Source: an uncultured Erysipelotrichaceae bacterium (GTDB taxonomy: Bacteria; Bacillota_I; Bacilli_A; Erysipelotrichales; Erysipelotrichaceae). Taken from it: a stretch of DNA of 18,829 nt. The position numbers were made by a program, and so were the translations under genes. Below are positions 1 to 7,240 of this stretch, one piece after another. The notes under the pieces were generated by a model. That model saw nothing but the letters and a program-made list of their open reading frames with translations, did not search any database and had not been told where the DNA came from. Every line of letters begins with the position of its first letter. Positions within the stretch are counted from its first letter, which is position 1. The stretch spans positions 1 through 18,829 of the forward strand of contig CAJUGR010000021.1 in the NCBI GenBank assembly GCA_910586285.1. The letters run 5' to 3'.

Positions 1-164
1 CTATTCAAAAGAAAACAAGAAGAATAACAAAGTTGAAAGATACATTTTAATATCAAGATGGATACAAAAATGGACAGTAAGACTAATTTCCGCTGCTTTT
101 AGTAAGTTATGGAGATGTTCCTCCTGTCATAGTTTGGTTATTTTAAGATTTTATCTTTTTAACA

Positions 165-203
165 GACTCGGCATAAGTTTGACCTTATCCGAGTCATTTT
201 TTT
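165..203 (+). terminator. Rho-independent terminator
   Basis: The arm gactcggcataag pairs with cttatccgagtc (one bulged C), giving a 12-bp stem with a six-base loop, followed directly by a run of seven T (197-203). It would end a rightward transcript entering from outside the window. Confidence 0.85.
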
Positions 204-331
204 AAGTTTTGGGTGATAGAATAAGAATTTTTCTATCAAACTCTTACTAAATTTTACTTCTTCTGGGTAAGCGTTGATGTGAGAAAATACAAGATCACAA
301 TCATAAGATTATAGTCCACCGTCCGGAGGGT

Positions 332-358
332 TTGTTGTAATATTAATATTTACAACAA
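332..358. promoter_or_regulatory. Candidate operator: perfect 9-bp inverted repeat
   Basis: TTGTTGTAA (332-340) and TTACAACAA (350-358) are exact reverse complements separated by nine A/T bases. The right arm covers most of the -35 hexamer of the promoter in front of the Rrf2 gene. Rrf2 repressors bind dyads of this kind as dimers and often repress their own genes, so this is the natural candidate for the autoregulatory site. The assignment is inferred from position and symmetry. Confidence 0.65.
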
Positions 359-377
359 GATCAAATCGGATTATAAT
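349..377 (+). promoter_or_regulatory. Sigma-A type promoter of the Rrf2 gene
   Basis: TTTACA (349-354), a 17-bp spacer and TATAAT (372-377) match a housekeeping promoter closely. The start codon is about 20 bases downstream, with AAGGAG at 384-389. This is the only promoter in the window with a good -35 box, and that box lies inside the inverted repeat. Confidence 0.75.
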
Positions 378-397
378 GAAACAAAGGAGCAAGGTTT

Positions 398-832
398 ATG
401 AGAGTGAACACCAAATGCTCCATTGCTTTGCATTGTTTGCTGTTTATTGCAGAGTATGGAGATTCAATGAAAGTAACAGGCGATTTGCTGGCCAAGAGTA
501 CCGGATGTCACGCGGCCGCGATCCGCAGTATTTTGGGGGCTTTGCGTAAAAACAATGTGATAACAATTCATCGCGGTGTCGGTGGGGCAAAGCTGGCGCA
601 TTCCTGTGAAAGCATTACCATCTGGGAGGTTTACCATGCACTGGAACCACAGGGTAGTGAACACATTATGGCGTTGCATCCCCATCCAAACCCACAATGC
701 CCCATTGGAAAACAAGTGGATCGGGTGTTGAAAACAACCTATCAACCGATTGTAAAGGCAATCGAGGAAACAATGAAAACGATGACATTACAGGATCTTA
801 TGAATTGTTATCATGAAGAGAAAGATTGGTAA
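398..832 (+). CDS. Rrf2-family transcriptional regulator (YwnA-like)
   Basis: Probable DNA-binding repressor of 144 residues, the usual Rrf2 length. The N-terminal winged helix-turn-helix covers about residues 1-80 and includes a TIHRGVGGAKLA wing segment, as in B. subtilis YwnA and relatives. The C-terminal helix (about 105-140) would be the dimerisation arm. The three clustered cysteines that bind an Fe-S cluster in IscR and NsrR are not arranged here; only an isolated Cys101 in NPQCPIG is present, as in YwnA-like members, so cluster sensing is unlikely. The ATG is chosen for AAGGAG eight bases upstream. The inverted repeat over its promoter suggests autoregulation, and the overlap with the next gene suggests that gene is a co-regulated target. 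The signal sensed is unknown. Confidence 0.85.
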   Translation: MRVNTKCSIALHCLLFIAEYGDSMKVTGDLLAKSTGCHAAAIRSILGALRKNNVITIHRGVGGAKLAHSCESITIWEVYHALEPQGSEHIMALHPHPNPQCPIGKQVDRVLKTTYQPIVKAIEETMKTMTLQDLMNCYHEEKDW

Positions 833-2121
833 AGTTAGAAAAACATTCATATTGGTGCTACTATGCGCAGGGAGAAAAAAATGAGCAAGAAATTATTTGT
901 AATATGGCTGATACTCGGCATGATGGCAGGTTGTGCAATGCGTCAGATCAGTCTAAAGAAAGTGATATAAGGATTGTTGTGACCAGTGATATTCATTATC
1001 TGAATCCTAGTTATTATAAGGAATGCGATTGGTTTGAAGATGCGATGCTGAAAGGCGATGGTAAAATGGTAACCCATGCAGACGAAATATTGGATGCCTT
1101 TCAAAAAGATATGGAAAAGCAGAATCCGCAGCTTGTGATCGTCACCGGGGATCTCACTTTTAACGGAGAAAAGGAAAGTCATCGTGCTTTGGCAGAAAAG
1201 CTGAAACAATTAAAAGCACAGGGAATTGCAGTGGCAGTATTGCCCGGCAATCATGATCTTGACAATGTGCTTGCCCGCAGTTATACGAATACCGGCTATG
1301 ATAAGGCAGAGAATATCAACGCCACAGAATTTAAAGAAATCTATCAGGAATTGGGGTACGATCAAGCGTTGCATTGTGATGAATCTTCGCTTAGTTACAG
1401 TTTGACTTTAAACGATGATTATACGTTATTGATGCTGGACTCCATAGCGCATGAACAGAAAGGTGCGTCCATGGATACCGGTGGCTTTTTAGCAGATTCC
1501 ACATGGACGTGGTTGAAACAGGAATTAGAGAATCTTCGCAAGGATGGGAAAAAGGTAATTGTGGCGATGCACCATAACCTTGCCCGCCATTTTGATTTAT
1601 TTGATGAGGGATATACGATCGCTGATAATGAAGCATTGGCCGAATTATTTCAAGAGTATTCAGTACCCTTTGTTTTAAGCGGTCATATGCACTGTCAGCA
1701 TATCAGTGAAATCAATGGCATTTATGATATTGCATCCTCTTCTTTGGTGGATGCGCCGCTGCAGTACGGTGTAATCGATCTGAATCAAAACGAAATGGAT
1801 TATCAAACGCATTGCCTGTCGATCAGTACCGATGCAAATGCCTATTTTGAACAGGTAAGTGCCAATAAATTTCAAGAATCTTATACGAAGATCGAGGATG
1901 AAAAGATTCGTGAAGCGATGCAGGATGTGATTGTAAAGGCAAATCGCTATTTCTTTGCCGGTAATTTGGGGGATCATAACGAGGAATTGAAACAGATGGA
2001 AGGTTATTCGTATTATGGACAAGAACAGGGAAATGTACTCGGCTTTCCCAAATACTATTTGGCTGCGATGATGCGTGATGGCGATAATTATCAGTCTTTG
2101 CATATTGACATAACAAAATAG
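826..2121 (+). CDS. Metallophosphoesterase, probable lipoprotein with an apparent N-terminal frameshift
   Basis: Calcineurin-like metallophosphoesterase. In the frame shown (TTG start), motifs are SDIHYL (Asp55, His57), GDLTFNG, GNHDL, MHHNL and SGHMHCQH; together these form the usual two-metal site. The substrate cannot be told; relatives hydrolyse phosphodiesters or phosphomonoesters. The first about 36 residues of this frame look unlike protein and lack a good start. In frame +2, an ATG at 881 with AGGGAG six bases upstream encodes a clean lipoprotein signal ending in MAGC. In the present frame a Cys37-Asn-Ala-Ser-Asp linker begins at the same place. One base seems to have been lost near 925-937, so the intended protein was probably an exported lipoprotein starting at 881. 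It overlaps the Rrf2 gene and is likely in its operon. Either a real frameshift or an assembly error. Confidence 0.75.
   Translation: MVKLEKHSYWCYYAQGEKNEQEIICNMADTRHDGRLCNASDQSKESDIRIVVTSDIHYLNPSYYKECDWFEDAMLKGDGKMVTHADEILDAFQKDMEKQNPQLVIVTGDLTFNGEKESHRALAEKLKQLKAQGIAVAVLPGNHDLDNVLARSYTNTGYDKAENINATEFKEIYQELGYDQALHCDESSLSYSLTLNDDYTLLMLDSIAHEQKGASMDTGGFLADSTWTWLKQELENLRKDGKKVIVAMHHNLARHFDLFDEGYTIADNEALAELFQEYSVPFVLSGHMHCQHISEINGIYDIASSSLVDAPLQYGVIDLNQNEMDYQTHCLSISTDANAYFEQVSANKFQESYTKIEDEKIREAMQDVIVKANRYFFAGNLGDHNEELKQMEGYSYYGQEQGNVLGFPKYYLAAMMRDGDNYQSLHIDITK
881..970 (+). other. Out-of-frame lipoprotein signal peptide of the metallophosphoesterase
   Basis: The 29-codon reading frame begins MSKKLFVIWLILGMMAGC: a lysine-rich start, a hydrophobic core, and a lipobox-like MAGC with the acceptor Cys at codon 18 (932-934). 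It has AGGGAG at 869-874, the best ribosome binding site in the area. It runs into TAA at 968-970. The downstream enzyme is in the frame one base back, so the two parts are joined by an effective -1 shift. Confidence 0.65.
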
Positions 2122-2171
2122 TTAAAACCATGATAAACGCTGATTCACAACGCAAAGGGAGTTTATCAGTC

Positions 2172-2222
2172 CTATAACAGCATCCTTGCCTTTAGAATAT
2201 GCAGCAATTCGTTTTTATCCAT
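2172..2222 (-). CDS. Possible short ORF (16 residues) with a strong ribosome binding site
   Basis: On the minus strand, AGGAGG (2235-2230) sits seven bases before an ATG that opens MDKNELLHILKARMLL and then stops. The site is textbook quality, yet the peptide is tiny and unrecognised. A TATAAT-like box lies about 90 bases upstream on the same strand with no good -35. An 8-bp inverted repeat (2131-2138 with 2161-2168) follows the stop. It may be the head of a decayed gene, a small protein, or chance. The rest of 2122-2388 shows nothing else. Confidence 0.25.
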   Translation of the reverse strand: MDKNELLHILKARMLL

Positions 2223-2388
2223 TTTATAGCCTCCTATCACATGAATGTGCTTTGTTTTATCCTGTTTTCTTATGAAATTCATCTGCTTTTATTGTCTTCC
2301 TAATTGCGATTATAGGTGAATGATAGGAACGGAAACATCATCGAATGTGACCGTTTTACTGCATTCCCTTATCCTTTAACCGATTTCA

Positions 2389-2868
2389 TTAGGAAAAGTC
2401 TGCTTCATGCTTCATCACATAATCATAATTGAGCGCATTCAAATTTTCTTCATAACGATAAAACGCATCATCACATTGAGAAAGTTTGGCTTCTATTTCC
2501 TCATTTTCATAATTTAACAGCCATTCTTGTCGTTCATTGTGGTCGATTGGCATATCACTGCCGATGACGGTGAGTGCCTGTTGGCAGATGGCGGCGGTTT
2601 TGATTGCGCCGATTGTTGTAAAGGCGTTCACGATTTCCGAGGCAAAATTTCCGCCGGAGTTAAAGAAGAATTGAGAAAAGCCACCACCGTTGACTTCCGT
2701 TTCTGCAACTTGCGTGATGAAAAAGGTCCGTTCGGATTCATTCAATGCATCGATATTTTCTCCATATTGACATTTCTCACTAATCACTTCATATAGAGCA
2801 ATGATCATTGCATTTACCTCTTTGATCTTTTTGATTTTTTTCATTTTTAGACTGTTTTTAATTTTCAT
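2389..2868 (-). CDS. DMP19 family (DUF4375) protein
   Basis: Small protein with a DMP19/DUF4375-like core. Residues about 45-105 carry the typical pattern of an NGGGFSQFFFNSGG loop followed by helices rich in small residues, where many members read 'VxNGGFxQFFxN'. The biochemical role is not established; a eukaryotic member has been described as a DNA mimic or nuclease inhibitor, and bacterial copies are often stand-alone. No signal peptide or membrane segment is seen after the lysine-rich head. The start is uncertain. The ATG at 2868 has GGGAG upstream, while an internal ATG at 2808 (MIIALYEVI) has AGAGG about nine bases ahead and removes an unusual Lys/Ile-rich leader of 20 residues. It sits 27 bases downstream of the methyltransferase gene and is probably co-transcribed with it. 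Confidence 0.7.
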   Translation of the reverse strand: MKIKNSLKMKKIKKIKEVNAMIIALYEVISEKCQYGENIDALNESERTFFITQVAETEVNGGGFSQFFFNSGGNFASEIVNAFTTIGAIKTAAICQQALTVIGSDMPIDHNERQEWLLNYENEEIEAKLSQCDDAFYRYEENLNALNYDYVMKHEADFS

Positions 2869-2895
2869 GGCAACATTCTCCCTGTGAATAAATGA

Positions 2896-3771
2896 TTATA
2901 GTTTTCGCCAACGACCGTAGATGCCGCAGGGCAAAATGGTTTGAGTGGCGCTGATCGGTAACCCCATTTCTCCGGCCTCCAAAGATCCGTAAGGATGGGC
3001 AGCCAACACCGTGCCGTGCAGAATATTATATAAAACCGTCGGCGAAAAACCGGTGGTATAAGAATTCACGAGGAAAAATAAGGGGGAAGGATCGAGAATT
3101 TCCAGACAAGCGCAGATTAACGGATATAGCCGGTCTTCGATTTTCCATATTTCGCCGCTGGGTCCGCGCCCATAGCTTGGCGGATCCATGACGATGCCGT
3201 GATAAGTACGCCCACGTCGTTTTTCTCGTGCTACAAATTTCAATACATCATCGACAATGAAACGAATTTTGTGTTGTTCCAGATGGGAAAGGCGCATATT
3301 TTCCTTAGCCCAGTTGACCATGCCCTTACTGGCATCCACGTGAACGACTTCACTGGCGCCGCCGTAAGCACAAGCCATCGTTGCACCGCCGGTGTACGCA
3401 AATAAATTCAAAACACGCACCGGTTCTTGAACCTTTTGAATCTGTTCCATCATAAAGTCCCAGTTGGCTGCTTGTTCGGGAAATAAGCCGGTATGTTTAA
3501 ATCCCATCGGCGCGATTTGAAAACGCAAGTCGCGATAACCGATTGTCCATGTTTGGTTGAACTTTTTTTTGAATTCCCATTGTCCGCCGCCACTTTTGGA
3601 ACGATGATAATGCGCATGGGGGTGATTCCATAATGTCTGATGATTTTGAATCGGCCATAATGCCTGCGGGTCCGGACGACGTAGGATGATGTTCCCCCAT
3701 CGTTCCAGCTTTTCACCGTCTCCGGCATCCAAACACTCATAATCCTGCCACTTATCTGCACATTGATTCAT
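2896..3771 (-). CDS. SAM-dependent methyltransferase, RlmI-like (23S rRNA cytosine-C5 type)
   Basis: Class I Rossmann-fold methyltransferase of 291 residues. The SAM-binding motif I is NLFAYTGG, the acidic residue of motif II is in VHVDASKG, and the catalytic-site motif is MDPPSYGRG. This set is characteristic of the RlmI/RlmK group that methylates 23S rRNA. It lacks the N-terminal PUA domain of E. coli RlmI; the first about 100 residues are a short beta-rich region. The exact target base cannot be read from sequence. The start is placed at the second Met (MNQCADKW): the GGGAG just after the upstream ATG at 3786 makes a ribosome binding site nine bases before it. Transcription probably starts from the extended -10 promoter at 3803-3811. 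Confidence 0.8.
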   Translation of the reverse strand: MNQCADKWQDYECLDAGDGEKLERWGNIILRRPDPQALWPIQNHQTLWNHPHAHYHRSKSGGGQWEFKKKFNQTWTIGYRDLRFQIAPMGFKHTGLFPEQAANWDFMMEQIQKVQEPVRVLNLFAYTGGATMACAYGGASEVVHVDASKGMVNWAKENMRLSHLEQHKIRFIVDDVLKFVAREKRRGRTYHGIVMDPPSYGRGPSGEIWKIEDRLYPLICACLEILDPSPLFFLVNSYTTGFSPTVLYNILHGTVLAAHPYGSLEAGEMGLPISATQTILPCGIYGRWRKL

Positions 3772-3802
3772 AACTTCAGCTCCCATCGGTTTATGTGTGA
3801 AT

Positions 3803-3811
3803 ATTATACCA
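3803..3811 (-). promoter_or_regulatory. Extended -10 promoter of the methyltransferase gene
   Basis: On the minus strand the sequence reads TGGTATAAT, a TGn extended -10 with a perfect hexamer. No convincing -35 is present. It is back to back with the promoter for the AlaX gene. Confidence 0.6.
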
Positions 3812-3851
3812 TGATTTCACATACTTTTCTCACGCAAAAGCAAGCGAAGTA

Positions 3852-3860
3852 TGATACAAT
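3852..3860 (+). promoter_or_regulatory. Extended -10 promoter of the AlaX gene
   Basis: TGATACAAT (TGn plus TACAAT) lies 32 bases ahead of the start codon, with AGGAGG at 3881-3886. The -35 region is poor. Confidence 0.5.
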
Positions 3861-3892
3861 AAAGAAGCCATTAAAAGAGAAGGAGGAAGCGC

Positions 3893-5059
3893 ATGATCAA
3901 TAAACTTTTGGACGATTGTTTTCAGTGTGAACTGCATACAGTAGTCACCGATGTTGTAGCAGAAAAGTCACTGTACTGGCACGCATTTAAGGATACGGTA
4001 TTCTTTATGGAAAAAGGCGGAATGGCTTCGGATATCGGTATGATCAACGGTAAAAACGTGCTGGGACTGCGGATTCGCGATGGGAAGCAATGGCATCTGA
4101 TGGAAGAAAAACTGGATGTGAATGAGCCGGTATTTATGAGTATTAATCTGCATGAACGCTTTCGTAAATGCCAGATTCATACCGCACAGCATCTGATCAG
4201 CGCACTGCTTTGTAATATATATAAGGTAAAGACAATTTCACATCATGTCAGTGATGATGAAAACGATATTGAATTTAACTTTGATCATTTTACTGATAAA
4301 ATGGCTTCGGAATTAATGGTATTGTGCAATGGCTTGATTCGGGATGATCTGGAAGTGAGCATTCGCTATCCATCGCGAAGTGAGGCGGCGCTACATGTGA
4401 GTGAAGAACAGTTGCATCACGAGGATGAATTGCGGGTGGTACAGATCGGCAATTTGGATTATAACCTGTGCGGCTGTATGCATGTGCCCAGTTTACGATA
4501 TCTTCAAATGGTCTACATTACCGGATTTGAAAAAACGACCCGTGGTTATAAAGTTAAATATATTTGCGGTGATCAATTACTGGACGGTGTAAGCCGGCGT
4601 TATCAGGTGTTAAATGAAGCAGCCCAATCCTTAGCTGTTTCTCATTTATATTTGAATACGGGAATCCATCGGCTGATCAATGAGAATAAAGCCGGAATGC
4701 GGGATATCGTGTTATGGAAACAGAAATACTTTGCGCTGTTTGCGACTCAATATGCGCAGAATGATAAGGAATTGCTTGTCCATGAATTTGATGATTGGGA
4801 TGTGAAATCAATGATCCAGCTGGCACAGTATCTGACTTCTCAATGTCAAAAATCCTGTGTGCTGTTGGCGAAGATTTACGACAAAAGCCATGTTGTGGTG
4901 GCCAAAGCCAAAGATCAGACGGGAGACTGTCTTGAAGTATTTCATGATTTGGCCGATCGGTTTGACTTACAGGGCGGCGGCAATGCGTCAATGGCTCAAG
5001 GTGGCGGTGCATATAGTGAAGCGTTAGCCCAATATGTAAAATCCATACAAAAAATATAA
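3893..5059 (+). CDS. Alanyl-tRNA editing protein (AlaX, long form with DHHA1 domain)
   Basis: Free-standing homologue of the editing half of alanyl-tRNA synthetase. It would hydrolyse Ser-tRNA(Ala) (and perhaps Gly-tRNA(Ala)) in trans, guarding against mistranslation. Zinc ligands are visible as HTAQH (His96, His100) and CGCMH (Cys193 and His197). The N-terminal part (about 1-85) is the beta-barrel found before the editing core. The C-terminal part (about 260-388) is a DHHA1 domain with the glycine-rich GGGNASMAQGGG near residues 364-375. At 388 residues it is the long AlaX type. The ATG is supported by AAGGAGG seven bases upstream. It is divergent from the rRNA methyltransferase. Confidence 0.9.
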   Translation: MINKLLDDCFQCELHTVVTDVVAEKSLYWHAFKDTVFFMEKGGMASDIGMINGKNVLGLRIRDGKQWHLMEEKLDVNEPVFMSINLHERFRKCQIHTAQHLISALLCNIYKVKTISHHVSDDENDIEFNFDHFTDKMASELMVLCNGLIRDDLEVSIRYPSRSEAALHVSEEQLHHEDELRVVQIGNLDYNLCGCMHVPSLRYLQMVYITGFEKTTRGYKVKYICGDQLLDGVSRRYQVLNEAAQSLAVSHLYLNTGIHRLINENKAGMRDIVLWKQKYFALFATQYAQNDKELLVHEFDDWDVKSMIQLAQYLTSQCQKSCVLLAKIYDKSHVVVAKAKDQTGDCLEVFHDLADRFDLQGGGNASMAQGGGAYSEALAQYVKSIQKI

Positions 5060-5065
5060 ACTTTA

Positions 5066-5074
5066 TGGTATACT
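5066..5074 (+). promoter_or_regulatory. Extended -10 promoter of the small lipoprotein gene
   Basis: TGGTATACT just after the AlaX stop codon is a TGn extended -10. The following ATG (5098) has GGGAGG at 5087-5092. Confidence 0.55.
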
Positions 5075-5097
5075 AATACCGATATTGGGAGGTCACT

Positions 5098-5706
5098 ATG
5101 AAAGATCGAATATCCAAAATAATGTTATGTTTCCTGGCTGTCTCGCTGGTTATGATCAGTGGTTGCGGTGCCAAGGAAGAAGTGAAAGAACAAGAAGAAA
5201 AACTGACATTGGTGAATAATGCGGTATATACGGCTCCAACCAATCCGACCAATCCTCAGATTAAGGTCTACAATGAATTATCGGATGCCATGAATAACAA
5301 TGCGGCACCGGAAAAGGTTGCGGAATTGGTGGCGGTGAATTTTGCCTATGAATTTTTCTCATTATATCAAAAAACCGGAAAAGAGGATATCGGCGGATTG
5401 ACTTTTTTACCACAGGATGAAGTAGAGAATTTCAAATCTTATGCGATGCTGCATTATTATAATAATTATGCGACAGTGGTATCACAATACGGTGAAGAGG
5501 ATCTGCCCAATGTTATGATGCATGAAGTCACAGCGGTGGAGTCCACGCAAATCGCGTATAATCAATTGGTTTATGATGGTTATGTCGTTTCGCTGACATT
5601 GAAATATGCTGACAGTAAATTGCCGGCCGATGGTTTAAAGACAACGATGCATGTACAGGTTTGTAATATTGATGGCGTCTATCGCGTCATTGCGCTGGAG
5701 GATTAA
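5098..5706 (+). CDS. Lipoprotein of unknown function
   Basis: Residues 1-23 form a lipoprotein signal: Lys/Arg-containing start, hydrophobic core, and lipobox ISGC with Cys23 as the lipid anchor. The mature part has a charged, Lys/Glu-rich linker (about 27-37) and then a domain of about 160 residues rich in Tyr and Asn that ends in VQVCNIDGVYRVIALED. The latter resembles the last strands of a cystatin/NTF2-like fold, but I do not recognise the family. It would be exposed on the outer face of the membrane. It has its own extended -10 promoter and is followed at once by a terminator. Confidence 0.75.
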   Translation: MKDRISKIMLCFLAVSLVMISGCGAKEEVKEQEEKLTLVNNAVYTAPTNPTNPQIKVYNELSDAMNNNAAPEKVAELVAVNFAYEFFSLYQKTGKEDIGGLTFLPQDEVENFKSYAMLHYYNNYATVVSQYGEEDLPNVMMHEVTAVESTQIAYNQLVYDGYVVSLTLKYADSKLPADGLKTTMHVQVCNIDGVYRVIALED

Positions 5707-5708
5707 CG

Positions 5709-5730
5709 GGACGAAATTTTCGTCCTTTTT
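5709..5730 (+). terminator. Rho-independent terminator after the lipoprotein gene
   Basis: GGACGAA and TTCGTCC form a 7-bp perfect stem with a three-base loop, followed by five T. It lies two bases after the lipoprotein stop and only 14 bases before the next ATG, so the next gene must rely on read-through or on a promoter I cannot see. Confidence 0.8.
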
Positions 5731-5744
5731 GAAAGGAGCAGCTT

Positions 5745-6980
5745 ATGTCAATTGAGGTGGCTTTGGAAGGACACTTGGAAGACGAACAGGATTTTGAAGG
5801 CTATTTGCGCATGGTATCGCAGTTGGCTGAGCAGTGGCAGCTAAAGATGGAAATGATGGAGTCTTATGCGATAATCGATGTATGTCCGGAAGGGATGATT
5901 CAATTAAGCTATGAGGATGGCTATCTCACGATTGCGGCACAAACCAATGTGGCCGGGCCCGGCTTTCATGCGTATGTCTGTGATTTCTTTCACGCCATTG
6001 TGGAGCGCAGTCCGCTGCCGTTAACGGTGGAAGATCCGACCAATTATTATACCCATCATCAGTTCGATCGATTGGTCAAAGAAGTTTTTCATCGGTGGCT
6101 GCGGGAAATCGGTAATTATATTCGAGAAACCAAAAATCAAGAAGATCGTGATCAAATTTGTCTCTCTTGGCCGGTAGACTATTATGTGCCGCAACCGAAA
6201 AAAGGCTGTGTGGTAACACCGATGGGATACATTCGCATTGATGATTTTCTGGATCAGGATCTTGATACTTTGGCTGAACAATTCTTCGTCTGGAATCACT
6301 TGGGTCGTGATAGTGCTTATTATCGGAATGCGGCCTTAAATTTATTATGGAAAGAATGTTATTTTGAATATTCGAATATGAATGAAATGACTGAGAAACA
6401 AGCGGATACGATTTTGGATTATTTGGAGATTGCGCATCGCTTAGATCCACACTTAGCCTTGCCGATGAAAGAATATGTGCAGCTGTGTGAGATCCGCCAA
6501 CGGGAAAAGCGAATTCATGATGCAGCAGAACTACACTTTGCGCAACCGATCGGATATCGCCGTGAACTCGTTCATGTTCGTTTTGGTCATTGGAGTGTAC
6601 CGGTGTCCGGATATGCGCAGGAAAGCGTGGAAGAAAACACCCAAACGCTGTATTTGATCGCTCCATATCGCTGTATGGAGGAGCCGTGGCAATGGTTGGT
6701 TCAAATTAATGTATATGCGTTTCAACATGAAGTGAAAGGATTCTTAAAGGAATGGGAAGAAGCTGAGCAGCCGATTGATATCAGTCATGATCAAATTGTC
6801 GGCAGAGCCTTTTTACAGCGAGAGGCAGATCATATACGATTATATGCCCAATGTAACTGTGGCAAGGAAATGTTGAAACTGCAGTGGATTATCTGTGAGG
6901 AAGCCATGGTGGATACGATTATGGAACAGGTGAAACAGATACGTGCTTATCCGATCAAAAATGATGAATTTCAGGCATAG
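5745..6980 (+). CDS. Conserved-looking hypothetical protein, 411 residues
   Basis: I do not recognise this family. No signal peptide or membrane segment is seen, so it is probably cytosolic. It is acidic and rich in Trp, Tyr and His. A distinctive stretch is AAQTNVAGPGFHAYVCDFF at about residues 65-83, followed by a segment with YYVP and a TPMGYIRIDDF strand (about 165-185), a helical middle, and a C-terminal part with CNCGKE near residue 374. AAAGGAG lies upstream of the ATG. It directly follows the lipoprotein gene but is separated from it by a terminator. Codon use looks like that of its neighbours, with no sign of recent transfer. Confidence 0.7.
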   Translation: MSIEVALEGHLEDEQDFEGYLRMVSQLAEQWQLKMEMMESYAIIDVCPEGMIQLSYEDGYLTIAAQTNVAGPGFHAYVCDFFHAIVERSPLPLTVEDPTNYYTHHQFDRLVKEVFHRWLREIGNYIRETKNQEDRDQICLSWPVDYYVPQPKKGCVVTPMGYIRIDDFLDQDLDTLAEQFFVWNHLGRDSAYYRNAALNLLWKECYFEYSNMNEMTEKQADTILDYLEIAHRLDPHLALPMKEYVQLCEIRQREKRIHDAAELHFAQPIGYRRELVHVRFGHWSVPVSGYAQESVEENTQTLYLIAPYRCMEEPWQWLVQINVYAFQHEVKGFLKEWEEAEQPIDISHDQIVGRAFLQREADHIRLYAQCNCGKEMLKLQWIICEEAMVDTIMEQVKQIRAYPIKNDEFQA

Positions 6981-7042
6981 GCATAGGACGAATAAGAAAT
7001 ATAACTTTACACGATATCGGTGATAAAAACGATAGTGAAAGC

Positions 7043-7089
7043 CTTCTGAAGAATAATGATATACTGTCATGAGAATCAGAAGACTTTTT
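7043..7089 (+). terminator. Possible terminator-like hairpin after the 411-residue gene
   Basis: CTTCTGA (7043-7049) pairs with TCAGAAG (7076-7082). A short inner dyad ATGA/TCAT lies in the loop, and a T-run follows at 7085-7089. The loop is long (26 bases) and also contains an extended -10 match (TGATATACT, 7057-7065), so this may instead be promoter sequence. Confidence 0.35.
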
Positions 7090-7157
7090 CTGCATATGAT
7101 AGAAAAATGAATACCAATAAATACGTGCCTGATGAATAGGCGAATGCCCGAGTTCGG

Positions 7158-7186
7158 TTGCGTTTTGTCATGAAACTTGATATACT
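7158..7186 (+). promoter_or_regulatory. Promoter of the cysS operon
   Basis: TTGCGT (7158-7163), 17-bp spacer, and TGATATACT with -10 hexamer at 7181-7186. Expected transcription start is near 7193, giving a leader of about 65 bases before cysS. Confidence 0.6.
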
Positions 7187-7201
7187 AATAAAAATGAAAA
7201 A

Positions 7202-7240
7202 CAAGAACCGTCATAAATAGCGGATGCGGGGTCTTTTTTT
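7202..7240 (+). promoter_or_regulatory. Terminator-like element in the cysS leader
   Basis: An AAGAACC arm can pair, with one mismatch, with GGGTCTT just before a run of eight T (7233-7240). It lies between the promoter and the cysS ribosome binding site, so it could attenuate cysS or end a short transcript coming from 7060. The T-box signature (AGGGTGGNACCGCG) that usually precedes this kind of terminator is absent. Confidence 0.35.

Larger units (their letters stand above)
1..397. other. Intergenic region upstream of the Rrf2 gene
   Basis: No convincing gene is seen here. Bases 2-205 are open in one forward frame, but there is no start, no recognisable motif, and the frame runs through the terminator stem, so I do not call it. 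The stretch contains a terminator (165-203), a small AT-rich hairpin with 7-bp arms (215-221 and 231-237), and the promoter/operator of the downstream repressor gene (332-377). The far left may be the trailer of a gene that lies outside the window. Confidence 0.6.

Noticed and set aside
2..205. Open frame of about 67 codons at the left edge, possibly the end of a transposase or other gene
   Set aside because: No recognisable motif, no start in view, and the frame runs through the terminator stem; it cannot be supported.
813..884. Short frame MKRKIGKVRKTFILVLLCAG... whose TGA overlaps the ATG at 881
   Set aside because: It looks slightly signal-like but is mostly inside the end of the Rrf2 gene, lacks a good ribosome binding site, and is in a third frame; probably chance.
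925..960. Programmed -1 frameshift site joining signal peptide and enzyme
   Set aside because: No X XXY YYZ heptamer in the correct phase and no clear stimulatory hairpin; a base loss is simpler.
1675..2155. Long minus-strand frames opposite the metallophosphoesterase, and similar antisense frames elsewhere (6076-6666, 12789-13286)
   Set aside because: They are shadows of well-supported genes, with low-complexity or implausible protein sequence and no ribosome binding sites.
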